Positions 7,360 to 14,855 of a stretch of DNA of 18,084 nucleotides are shown piece by piece (position 1 is the first letter of the stretch; every line of letters begins with the position of its first letter). Both the position numbers and the translations under genes were made by a program. Origin of the DNA: CAYUYH01 sp964449175 (lineage in GTDB: Bacteria; Planctomycetota; Phycisphaerae; SM23-33); assembly GCA_964449175.1 (NCBI GenBank), contig CAYUYH010000017.1, positions 1 through 18,084 of the forward strand. The letters run 5' to 3'. A model generated the notes under the pieces. That model was given only the letters and a program-made list of their open reading frames with translations. It did no database searches and was not told the DNA's origin.

Positions 7360-8424
7360 ATGAAGGAACGCACGCGCAACATCGCCGTCGGGCTGACTGT
7401 CATCGTGTCACTGATCCTGCTGGGCGCGCTGGTATTGATATTCACGGGCGTCCCCGAACTGCTACAGAGGGGCTACCTCGTCAAGATGCGCTTTCCGGTG
7501 ACATATGACATCGCCACGGGCGACGACGTGCACCTTCGCGGCATACGGGTCGGCAAGGTGATCGGTGTCTCGTTCGCCGACCCACGCGATCCGACCCAAG
7601 GCGTGATATTCACAGCTCGCATCGACGGCGACGTTCGCCTGCCGGCCAACACCAAGGCCGTTGTGTTCACCAGGGGCCTGGTGGGCAAGGGCTACCTGGA
7701 GCTCGCCCCGGAAGGCGAGGCGCCGCTGGACCGCGATACGGGCAAGCCGCTGGCGCACCTGCCCACCGACGGCAGTGCCGTGCTGGAGGGCATCCACCGC
7801 GGCAGCGAGCTGTTCCCACCTGAGCTCAGCGCGGCCTTTGAGGATGTGTCCAAGCTGGCGAAGACGCTGAACGAGGCGCTCGGCCCCTCGGCCGAGGACA
7901 AGGCGCCGGCGACTCCGACCAGCCAGACAAGCACCGCCCCGACCCAGCCGACGGTTGGCGGCCTGCGAGGCACGATAGTCAGACTGAACCGGGCCCTGGA
8001 CTCCTTGAACACGATATTGGGCAGCGGGGAGAACCAGTCGAACATGAAGGCGGCCATCTCCGCCATGGCCGAAGCGGCGAACAGCACGTCCGAGGCGATG
8101 AAGGAGTTCAAGCTCTTCGCCGATCAGGCCAGGCAATCGGCCAAGGACATCTCCGGCTTCGCCGGCAGCGCGGGAGAGAAGTTCGACGTACTTGCCGAGC
8201 AGCTCATCCAGGACGCCGAGGACATCTCCCGCCTGATGGTCACGCTGGAACAGACGGTCAGGAAGCTGGAGTCCGGCGAGGGCACGGCCGGCAAGCTGAT
8301 CAATGATCCACAACTCTACAACGCCATGCTGGACGCCACCCAGAGACTGACCGAGTTGCTGACCGAGGCTCGCGTATTGGTCGATGCATGGCGGGCCAGC
8401 GGCGTGGAACTGAAGGTCAAGTAG
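7360..8424 (+). CDS. mlaD: MlaD/MCE-domain periplasmic lipid-binding protein
   Basis: A 354-residue protein with one N-terminal membrane helix (about 9-29, VGLTVIVSLILLGALVLIF) and then an MCE domain (about 38-118; YDIATGDDVHLRGIRVGKV and GLVGKGYLEL are its landmarks). A Pro/Thr/Ser-rich linker follows (183-200) and then a long, mainly helical region (203-345). The segment GEGTAGKLINDPQLYNAML (306-324) is a common element of long MlaD-like proteins. MCE proteins form hexameric rings that shuttle phospholipids or other hydrophobic molecules across the periplasm. At 354 residues it is about twice E. coli MlaD (183); the helical tail may form a tube, as in longer MCE proteins. GGAG at 7348-7351 lies 8 bases before the ATG. 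It forms a pair with the ATPase gene upstream. Confidence 0.92.
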   Translation: MKERTRNIAVGLTVIVSLILLGALVLIFTGVPELLQRGYLVKMRFPVTYDIATGDDVHLRGIRVGKVIGVSFADPRDPTQGVIFTARIDGDVRLPANTKAVVFTRGLVGKGYLELAPEGEAPLDRDTGKPLAHLPTDGSAVLEGIHRGSELFPPELSAAFEDVSKLAKTLNEALGPSAEDKAPATPTSQTSTAPTQPTVGGLRGTIVRLNRALDSLNTILGSGENQSNMKAAISAMAEAANSTSEAMKEFKLFADQARQSAKDISGFAGSAGEKFDVLAEQLIQDAEDISRLMVTLEQTVRKLESGEGTAGKLINDPQLYNAMLDATQRLTELLTEARVLVDAWRASGVELKVK

Positions 8425-8466
8425 CACCGGCGCAGGGGCTTTCGTTCGGCATATGCGAGTTGAGTA

Positions 8467-10758
8467 TTGCCACGGCTAGCGGCAAGCACAGGCGAGTTCG
8501 TCCACACCCATCGCAAGGCCATCCTGGTCGCATGGCTGGTTGTGGCTGTGGGGTTGATAGCGGCCAACTACGCAGCCGGCCCGACCGACCATGCCGAGCC
8601 CCAACTGCTCCCCGATGACTCCCCGTCACGCCGCGCGGTGCTGGCCTTGTGCAGTCACTTCCCGGGCAGCAGCGGGCTCGGCGAGGCGGCTATCGTCTTC
8701 GAGCGCGCCGACCGGCTGACGCGCGAGGATATGGACGCCATCGAGCAGGTCGCGCACCTGATCGAGGAGCCCTCGGCCCTGGCGAGCAGCAGCGACCTGG
8801 CAGGCGTGAACGTCCGCTCGCCGGCATCGATCCAGCCGCCGACAAACCCGCTCACCGGCGAGCCAATGTGGCGAAACCTCCTGGTAAGTAACCCCAGCGA
8901 GGCGGGCCAGGCGGCCATGATCCAGGTGAGCATCCCAGCGGACTACATCTCGCTGCACAGCGACCGCATCGTCCGCCACATCCGCTCGATCCTCGCCGCC
9001 CAGCCGCTGCCGGACGGGTTGACGGTGGCGGTGAGCGGCTCGGCCGGCTTCGGGCACGACTACGCCGCGGCCGCCGTCGTCAGCCATCGGCGAACCGTCA
9101 AGGTCACGCTGGTGGCGGTCGTGCTGATACTGCTGGCCATCTACCGCTCGCCGCTGGCGCCGCTCGTGCCAATTGCGGCGATTAGCCTGGCCGCGGTGGT
9201 CGCGTTCGCCGTCCTCCGCATCGCCAACCGCGTGGGCCTGCACACCGGCACGGCTGAGGAGATATTCGTCTTCGTGCTGATCTACGGGGCCGGGGTCGAC
9301 TACACGCTGCTGTTGATGAGCCGCTACCGCGAGCTGCTGGCCACCGGCTGCCAGCCGGACGCCGCCGCCAGGGAGGGCCTAACAAGGAGTCTGCCCGCCA
9401 TCCTCGCCGCGGCGTGCACGGTGACGGCAGGACTGCTGATGATGTCGTTCGCGCGCTATGGCGTGTTTCGCTCGGCCGGTCCGGCGGTGGCGATCGCGCT
9501 GGTGGTGGCGCTGCTGGCGTCGGTGACGCTGGCCCCGGCGATGGTTGGCATTGCCGGCGCCCGGCTGTTCTGGCCTCGGCGCCCGGGCCCGGACGGGCCG
9601 GCGCCGCGATTCTCAAGGCGGGCGATCTGGGCCGTCCTCGCTCGCGCGGTGACGGGCAAGCCCGTCCTGACGCTCGCGGCGACCCTGGCGGTCTTGGCGC
9701 TGCCGGCATTGCGGGGCGCCAAGGTGAAGTGGGTGTATGACACATTGGCTTCGATCGTGGCGCACGAGGGCCGACGCGTCGGCGGCGCGGCCAGGGGGCT
9801 GGAGATAGCCAAGCGTCATTGGCCCGTCGGCGAGATCGGCCCGGTGACCGTGCTGGTGGAATCCCCCGAGCCGGTCGCGCCCGAGGAATGGGTGAAGGTC
9901 GCCAGTCATCTGTCGCGGGTGGTGATGCCTCTGCGCGGCGTGGTGGGCGTGCGAAGCATGAGCGCCCCGCTCGGCACGGACGAGCCCGCCGCCGCCAACT
10001 TCCTCGCCGGCACCGTCGGATGGGGCAGGGTCGTCCAGGAATACGTCAGCGCCGACGGCCGGGCCGCCCGCATGACCGTGCTGATGGACAAGCCCGCGCT
10101 ATCACTGGAGGCCATGGCCAGCGTGCGGCGGATACAGGTTACGGCTGAGACCGCCGCCGCCAGACTGCTGCCCGGCAGCTCCGTGCTAACGGCCGGGGCG
10201 TCGGCAGAGATGGCCGACATCCGAGACGTCACGCGCAGCGACTTCAAGATCATCGTCGGAATGGCGCTGGCGGCGATCTTCATCATCGTCCTCGTGTTGC
10301 TTCGCGACGCGATACTCGCGGCCTTCATGGTCGCCTCCACACTGGTCAGCTACTTCGCCGCGCTGGGGATCAGCTACTGGGTCTTCGTCGCCCTGCTCGG
10401 CGAGGCCGGGCTGGACTGGAAGGTGGAGGTGTTCCTGTTCGTGGTGATGGTAGCCGTCGGGCAGGACTACAACATCTTCCTGACGGCCCGGCTGTCGCAG
10501 GAGGCGATCTTGCTGCCGCCGCGGCGGGCGACCAGGCGTGCGCTGGTGCACACCGGGCCGGTGATATCGTCGTGCGGGCTGATAATGGCCGCGACGCTGG
10601 GCAGCTTGATGAGCGGCCGCTTGCTATTGCTCCGCCAGCTCGGGTTCGCCCTGGCGCTGGGGATGCTGATCGATACGTTCGTGGTCCGCCCGCTGCTGCT
10701 GCCGGCGTTCGTAGCCGTCACGGGCAGGACAGGCCGCACGCGATTCGGCTGGCATTGA
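8467..10758 (+). CDS. MMPL/RND family membrane transporter
   Basis: A 763-residue protein with the two-fold RND/MMPL layout. An N-terminal helix (KAILVAWLVVAVGLIAANY, residues 17-35) is followed by a periplasmic domain (36-205), a five-helix block (about 210-365), a second single helix (near 395-415), a second periplasmic domain, and a second five-helix block (about 595-755). Each block has the family's GxxxDY proton-relay motif: GAGVDYTLLLMSRYRE (274-289) and AVGQDYNIFLTARLSQE (663-679). Relatives export lipids, hopanoids or siderophores by proton motive force; the substrate is not readable. The start is TTG 8467, the first in-frame option after a TGA at 8461, and its first residues match the family N-terminus. 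No good ribosome binding site is visible. It lies 42 bases after mlaD, so a shared transcript and lipid role are plausible. Confidence 0.93.
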   Translation: MPRLAASTGEFVHTHRKAILVAWLVVAVGLIAANYAAGPTDHAEPQLLPDDSPSRRAVLALCSHFPGSSGLGEAAIVFERADRLTREDMDAIEQVAHLIEEPSALASSSDLAGVNVRSPASIQPPTNPLTGEPMWRNLLVSNPSEAGQAAMIQVSIPADYISLHSDRIVRHIRSILAAQPLPDGLTVAVSGSAGFGHDYAAAAVVSHRRTVKVTLVAVVLILLAIYRSPLAPLVPIAAISLAAVVAFAVLRIANRVGLHTGTAEEIFVFVLIYGAGVDYTLLLMSRYRELLATGCQPDAAAREGLTRSLPAILAAACTVTAGLLMMSFARYGVFRSAGPAVAIALVVALLASVTLAPAMVGIAGARLFWPRRPGPDGPAPRFSRRAIWAVLARAVTGKPVLTLAATLAVLALPALRGAKVKWVYDTLASIVAHEGRRVGGAARGLEIAKRHWPVGEIGPVTVLVESPEPVAPEEWVKVASHLSRVVMPLRGVVGVRSMSAPLGTDEPAAANFLAGTVGWGRVVQEYVSADGRAARMTVLMDKPALSLEAMASVRRIQVTAETAAARLLPGSSVLTAGASAEMADIRDVTRSDFKIIVGMALAAIFIIVLVLLRDAILAAFMVASTLVSYFAALGISYWVFVALLGEAGLDWKVEVFLFVVMVAVGQDYNIFLTARLSQEAILLPPRRATRRALVHTGPVISSCGLIMAATLGSLMSGRLLLLRQLGFALALGMLIDTFVVRPLLLPAFVAVTGRTGRTRFGWH

Positions 10759-10782
10759 GCGCGCCCTGCCCGCCGCGGCTCA
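10756..10782. terminator. Possible bidirectional terminator between the MMPL gene and cdsA
   Basis: TGAGC (10756-10760) and GCTCA (10778-10782) are inverted copies; GCG and CGC inside them extend the stem past a one-base bulge. The outer bases are the two stop codons of the convergent genes. There is no T-run on either side, so an intrinsic terminator is only a possibility. Confidence 0.25.
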
Positions 10783-11646
10783 TGCGAGCAGCAGCAGGCG
10801 AATCGCGAGATAGGCAATCGGCGCCGATAGCAGCGGCGAGTCCAGGATGTCCAGCACCCCGCCGAACTCGGGAACCACCGCGCCGCTGTCCTTGACCTGG
10901 GCGGATCGCTTCAGCAGGCTCTCGCACAGGTCGCCGAACTGCCCCGCCAGGCCGACGATCAGCCCAAACACCGCCGCCTGCCAGATGCCCAGGCCCTCAG
11001 CCCCCATCGCAAGCGTGACGATCACTGCCGCGATCGCGCCGGCCGCCAGCCCGCCGCCCAGACCCTCCCAACTCTTGCCGGGCGACAGCCAGGGGATCAG
11101 CTTGTGCTTCCCCACCGCCGAGCCGGTGAAGTAGGCGCCGATGTCCGTGCACTTCACCGCGGCGATGAACAGCACCAGCCCGGCGGCGCCCATCTCCAGG
11201 TAGAACATCGTCATCGCAGCCAGGCCGACGCCCAGGTACACGACGGCCAACAACGTCGCGGCGATCTGGCGGAACGCGTCTGCCGTGCGGAAGCGAATCA
11301 TCTGTTCGGCGAAAACGAGCAGCATCAGCAGGCCGACTCCCGCCAGCGGATCCAGCGCCGCTGACAGCTCGCCGCCGGTCTGCACCGATGTCCGCGTCGC
11401 TGCCAGCCATCGCAGGTACGGCCAGAGGGCGATGCCCAGCGTCGCGACCACCCCCGAAACGCTCAGCAGCCTCGCGCCGGCCGCGGCCGCAAGGCGACCG
11501 ATCTCCCTGAAGGCCAGGGGTACAAGAATGACGACCAGGCCGACGATCGACAGCCCGCCGGTAGGCTCGGCCGCGATCAGCAGCCCCACAAAGGCGGCGA
11601 TCATCACCGCGCCGAAGATGATCCGCTTCAACATGGACGTTGTCAT
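10780..11646 (-). CDS. cdsA: Phosphatidate cytidylyltransferase
   Basis: A 288-residue integral membrane protein, mostly hydrophobic with about eight helices. The C-terminal signature SLLKRSAQVKDSG...PEFGGVLDILDS aligns with the CDP-diglyceride synthase pattern S-x-x-KR-x4-KD-x-G...P-x-HGG-x-x-DRxD. It makes CDP-diacylglycerol from phosphatidic acid and CTP in the inner membrane, the branch point of phospholipid synthesis. Two signature positions differ: the His of HGG is Phe and the Arg of DRxD is Ile. The Lys, Asp and Gly positions are kept. I start at ATG 11646 (a second ATG is at 11634); the open frame runs on through the pilZ gene in another frame but has no coding character there. No ribosome binding site is seen. 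TAATAC (11652-11657) ends 5 bases before the ATG, so a leaderless start is possible. It lies 62 bases after the pilZ gene. Confidence 0.9.
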   Translation of the reverse strand: MTTSMLKRIIFGAVMIAAFVGLLIAAEPTGGLSIVGLVVILVPLAFREIGRLAAAAGARLLSVSGVVATLGIALWPYLRWLAATRTSVQTGGELSAALDPLAGVGLLMLLVFAEQMIRFRTADAFRQIAATLLAVVYLGVGLAAMTMFYLEMGAAGLVLFIAAVKCTDIGAYFTGSAVGKHKLIPWLSPGKSWEGLGGGLAAGAIAAVIVTLAMGAEGLGIWQAAVFGLIVGLAGQFGDLCESLLKRSAQVKDSGAVVPEFGGVLDILDSPLLSAPIAYLAIRLLLLA

Positions 11647-11708
11647 AGCGGGTATTAGGCGCGCGAGACCGTCGGATGTCCATCGCGGAATGCCCCCTGC
11701 CGCACCGA

Positions 11709-12032
11709 TCAGCTCGTGACGAACTCGATTCCGATGGCCAGCTTGCCCGTCAGCAGCACGCCCCGCCGTTGGACGCGGACGATCCTGGCCTCGATGGGCC
11801 TGTCGTTCAGGCCGACGTAGTTCCCGGCCTTGATGCTGCTCAGCGTCAGGCTGATCTTCTGGCCGGATTTGACGGGGGCTGAGATCGGCACGTACATCAG
11901 CACGCCGCTGTCGGAGATATCCACGCATCTGCCTGGGATGTCGCCGGCCGAGGAGGAGTGGCGGAGCTGCGCGCCGGCTGAGAGAGGGTGTCGCCGATGT
12001 CGCCTGCGATCTGCCTTCTGCGACTCACGCAT
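11709..12032 (-). CDS. PilZ-domain protein (probable cyclic di-GMP receptor)
   Basis: A 107-residue stand-alone PilZ domain. The two parts of the c-di-GMP site are present: the N-terminal Arg motif RRRHRRHP (residues 9-16, satisfying RxxxR) and DISDSG (38-43, satisfying D/NxSxxG). The rest is a short beta-barrel ending in GIEFV, which is typical. Binding of c-di-GMP would let it regulate a partner, often motility, exopolysaccharide or envelope processes. The ATG at 12032 is preceded by CGGAG with about 6 bases between. It is divergent from pfkA (196 bases between starts) and upstream of cdsA on the same strand, possibly cotranscribed with it. The partner is unknown. Confidence 0.88.
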   Translation of the reverse strand: MRESQKADRRRHRRHPLSAGAQLRHSSSAGDIPGRCVDISDSGVLMYVPISAPVKSGQKISLTLSSIKAGNYVGLNDRPIEARIVRVQRRGVLLTGKLAIGIEFVTS

Positions 12033-12058
12033 AACGGACTCCGTCGGCTATGGTTCGA

Positions 12059-12088
12059 TTGGCCAGAACCGCCGAGAGCTTGTACTAT
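12059..12088 (+). promoter_or_regulatory. Candidate pfkA promoter
   Basis: TTGGCC (12059-12064), an 18-base spacer and TACTAT (12083-12088), preceded directly by TG. Transcription would begin near 12095 and give a leader of about 135 bases. A short dyad CCGA-CATA-TCGG (12090-12101) overlaps the predicted start site and could be an operator half-site pair. Confidence 0.33.
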
Positions 12089-12155
12089 ACCGACATATCG
12101 GCAGTTGGGCTATCAAGGACGCAGTCGAATCTCGCCGATTAGACCGAGGGCGGCT

Positions 12156-12176
12156 CCGCAGCCCGCCTGCGGCGGG
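12156..12176 (+). promoter_or_regulatory. Two mutually exclusive hairpins in the pfkA leader
   Basis: CCGCAG (12156-12161) can pair with CTGCGG (12167-12172), loop CCCGC. Alternatively CCCGCC (12162-12167) can pair with GGCGGG (12171-12176), loop TGC. The two six-base-pair, all or nearly all GC stems share bases 12167 and 12171-12172, so only one can form at a time. They lie 53 bases before the pfkA ATG. There is no T-run after the second stem. It could be a leader switch or a dispersed palindrome of this genome. Confidence 0.4.
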
Positions 12177-12228
12177 TCCGAGGCATACGTGCGTCTGTGA
12201 TCCCGACAATCGGTTCCGGAGGCAAACG

Positions 12229-13380
12229 ATGAGCAAGATCAGGCGAATAGGCATACTCACCGGCGGCGGCGACTGCCCGGGACTCAATGCCGTGATACGC
12301 GCGGTCGCGAAGTCCGCCCTCGGCGGCGGGCTGGAGGTCATCGGCATCGAGGACGGCTACCTGGGGCTGATAGAGAACCGCCTGCGCGTGCTTACCGGCC
12401 AGGACGTCAGCGGCATCCTGACGACAGGCGGCACGATCCTCGGCTCGTGCAACAGGGCCAACCCCGCCGAGTACGCCGTGCCCGCGGGCAACGGCCAGTG
12501 GGTGACGCGCGACGTGCGCGACCAGGTCATCAAGCACTGCAACGCGGCCAGATTGGACGCAGTCGTCGTGATAGGCGGCGACGGCACGATGAGCGGCGCC
12601 GCCGACCTGATCACGCGCGGGCTGAACATCGTCGGCGTGCCCAAGACCATCGACAACGACCTGTGGGCGACGGACATAACCTTCGGCCACGATACCGCGG
12701 TCAACACCGCCAGCGACGCGCTGGACAAGGTCCACACGACCGCCTCCAGCCATCATCGCGTGATGGTCGTCGAGCTGATGGGGCGCTACGCGGGCTGGAT
12801 CACGTTGCACGCCGGCGTCGCCAGCGGCGCGGACGTGATACTGATTCCCGAAATCCCCTTCGACATGCGGATCGTCGCCGACAAGTGCGTCGCCAGGCGG
12901 AAGGTCGGCAAGGGTTTCACGATCGTCGCGGTGGCTGAGGGCGCCACGCTGGCCGACGGCAGGCAGTTCGTAGACCACGTGGACCCCAGCTCGCCCGATC
13001 CCATCCGACTCGGCGGCGTCGGCAGGTTCGTCGCCGACGAAGTCGAGAAGATGACCGGCCTGGAGAGCCGGGCCATCGTGCTGGGACACATCCAGCGCGG
13101 CGGCACGCCCACGCCGCAGGACCGCATCCGGGCCACGGAGTTTGGTCACCATGCCTTCGAGCTGCTGATGGCCGGTCGGTTCGGCCGCCTCGTGGTCAGC
13201 CGCGAAGGCAAGATAGACTCCGTCCCGATCGCCGAAGTCGCCGGCAAGGTGCGGACCGTCCCGCTGGACCACCCGCTCATCAAGGCGGCCAGGGCCATCG
13301 GCACGTCATTCGGCGAGCAGATCAACGGCGAGAGGCCGGAAGTCGTCTGCGCCGGACAACAGCAGTGCCGCGGAGATTGA
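12229..13380 (+). CDS. pfkA: 6-phosphofructokinase, mixed-type (group III) family
   Basis: A 383-residue PfkA-family enzyme. Seen in order: GILTGGGDCPGLNAVIRA (8-25, nucleotide/phosphate loop), VVVIGGDGTMSGA (112-124), GVPKTIDNDL (136-145, catalytic Asp), VELMGRYAGWITLHAG (181-196, substrate loop) and GHIQRGGTPTPQDR (286-299). It phosphorylates fructose 6-phosphate in glycolysis. The two positions that separate donors read Gly (G119, equivalent to E. coli 104, as in ATP enzymes) and Lys (K139, equivalent to 124, as in PPi enzymes); the Gly/Lys pair is known in ATP-using group III enzymes, so ATP is my prediction. GGAGG at 12218-12222, 6 bases before ATG 12229, fixes the start; the open frame extends much further upstream without coding character. 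Relative to ~320-residue bacterial enzymes it has an insert near 70-95 and a longer tail. dacB follows after 20 bases. Confidence 0.95.
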   Translation: MSKIRRIGILTGGGDCPGLNAVIRAVAKSALGGGLEVIGIEDGYLGLIENRLRVLTGQDVSGILTTGGTILGSCNRANPAEYAVPAGNGQWVTRDVRDQVIKHCNAARLDAVVVIGGDGTMSGAADLITRGLNIVGVPKTIDNDLWATDITFGHDTAVNTASDALDKVHTTASSHHRVMVVELMGRYAGWITLHAGVASGADVILIPEIPFDMRIVADKCVARRKVGKGFTIVAVAEGATLADGRQFVDHVDPSSPDPIRLGGVGRFVADEVEKMTGLESRAIVLGHIQRGGTPTPQDRIRATEFGHHAFELLMAGRFGRLVVSREGKIDSVPIAEVAGKVRTVPLDHPLIKAARAIGTSFGEQINGERPEVVCAGQQQCRGD

Positions 13381-13400
13381 CTCAACAGGGACGTTGACCA

Positions 13401-14834
13401 ATGAGAAGCTTTGTTTGTCGCGCCGCGATGGCGACGGCTGTGTTCTGCCTGGCCGCGCCAGCCTGCCTGGCCGGCGACCCGGACGCGTCGCTTCAGCCGC
13501 GGATCGCCGCCAGCGCCGAGGAGCTGGCAGCCGCCGGCGCAGCTACCGGCGGCGTCTCCGTTGTGGATCTGCGGACGGGCCAGCCTCTGGTTGACGTCGG
13601 CGGCGACGTGCCCTTCATCCCCGCCAGCAACCAGAAGATCCTCACCTCGGCGTTCGTCCTGGCCAGGCTGGGGGGCGACGCTTGCTTCACCACAGCCGTC
13701 TATCGGCTAGCCGGCGACCTGATCGTCGCGGGCGACGGCGACCCGACGCTGGGCGACCCGCGCCTGGCCGCCGCCGAGGGAAAGAGCATCTACCACGAGC
13801 TGGACGGCTGGGCCCAGGCCGTCAGGGCCAAGGTCGGCGACAGGATCGAAGGCGACCTGATCGTCTGCGTCAGCGGCCCGGCCAACGGATACCGCCACGC
13901 AGACTGGCCTCGCGGGCAGTGGCATCGTTGGTACGCCGCGCCGGTCGCGTCGCTGAACTTCAACAACAACTGCTTCGACGTGACATTCTCCATCGACGAC
14001 GGCCAGGCCTCAGCCGTCGTCAGCCCGGTAAGCCGCTACATCAAGGTCGTCAACAACGTAACCGTGGGCACGCGGCACCGCTGGTCGGCGACGTCGAACG
14101 ACGATGACTCGGTGCTGACGATCTCCGGCACGGTCACCACCGGCGGCGGCGAGCCGGTCAGCGCGGCGGCCAACAATCCGCCGATGCTGCTCGGCTGGGT
14201 GCTGGCCGACCGGCTCGAGCGGGCCGGCGTGGCCCTCGGCGGGACAGTCCGCTGCGTCAGGCACGACAGCGTCGATTGGACCGGGGCTGTCTGCATCGCC
14301 CGCACGACCACGCCGATAGCCGTCGCGATGAACAGGGCGAACAACACGAGCCTGAACATGACCGCCGAGTGCCTGCTGCTGCGCGCCGGAGACGGCACCT
14401 GGCGGGGCAGCGCGAAGATGATGACGCAGACGCTGCGGCAGGAGTACGGCCTGGAGGACGGGCAATTCGTGGTCGGCGACGGCAGCGGGTTGTCGCGCGC
14501 CAACCGCGTGACGCCCGAGGCAATCACCTCGTTGCTGGCACAGATCGCCCGGCGACAAGACGCGCGGGTCTTCCTTGACTCCCTTGCCGTCAGCGGCGCC
14601 GACGGCACGCTTCGCCGCAGGCTGTCGGACGAGCCATACCGCCGACGCGTGCTTGGCAAGACCGGCTACATCGCCGGCGTCTCAGCCCTCAGCGGCTACG
14701 TGTTGGACGGCGAGGGCGAGCCGGCACTGGCGTTCTCGATGCTCCTCAACGATGTGAAGTCGCCCCGCCGTGCCAGAGCGTTCCAGGACTCCGTCTGCCG
14801 AATGCTCGTGGACTACGTCGACGCCCAGGATTAG
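13401..14834 (+). CDS. dacB: D-alanyl-D-alanine carboxypeptidase/endopeptidase (PBP4, peptidase S13)
   Basis: A 477-residue exported protein. The N-terminus (1-25) is a signal peptide with probable cleavage after ACLA. The penicillin-binding motifs are all present: SxxK as SNQK (S76-K79), SxN as SLN (317-319, in NRANNTSLNMTAECLL) and KTG (420-422, in VLGKTGYI). The SLN followed by a helix, and the DGSGLSR segment, are typical of the PBP4/DacB class. The enzyme trims or cleaves peptidoglycan peptide cross-links in the periplasm. This assumes peptidoglycan is made, which is consistent with current knowledge of planctomycetes. AGGGA at 13387-13391 lies 9 bases before the ATG. The gene is 20 bases after pfkA, so possibly cotranscribed, without an evident functional link. 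It is convergent with the CNNM operon; 21 bases separate the stops, including a perfect CCCCGCGGGG palindrome. Confidence 0.94.
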   Translation: MRSFVCRAAMATAVFCLAAPACLAGDPDASLQPRIAASAEELAAAGAATGGVSVVDLRTGQPLVDVGGDVPFIPASNQKILTSAFVLARLGGDACFTTAVYRLAGDLIVAGDGDPTLGDPRLAAAEGKSIYHELDGWAQAVRAKVGDRIEGDLIVCVSGPANGYRHADWPRGQWHRWYAAPVASLNFNNNCFDVTFSIDDGQASAVVSPVSRYIKVVNNVTVGTRHRWSATSNDDDSVLTISGTVTTGGGEPVSAAANNPPMLLGWVLADRLERAGVALGGTVRCVRHDSVDWTGAVCIARTTTPIAVAMNRANNTSLNMTAECLLLRAGDGTWRGSAKMMTQTLRQEYGLEDGQFVVGDGSGLSRANRVTPEAITSLLAQIARRQDARVFLDSLAVSGADGTLRRRLSDEPYRRRVLGKTGYIAGVSALSGYVLDGEGEPALAFSMLLNDVKSPRRARAFQDSVCRMLVDYVDAQD

Positions 14835-14855
14835 GCGGCCCCCAGCCCCGCGGGG

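Noticed and set aside
11830..12228. 133-codon upstream extension of pfkA
   Set aside because: Runs over the divergent pilZ gene and the leader; GGAGG six bases before ATG 12229 and the MSKIRRIGILTGGGD start settle the matter.
14846..14855. CCCCGCGGGG palindrome between dacB and the CNNM gene as terminator
   Set aside because: A palindrome without a loop and without a T-run; it can hardly form a stable hairpin alone.
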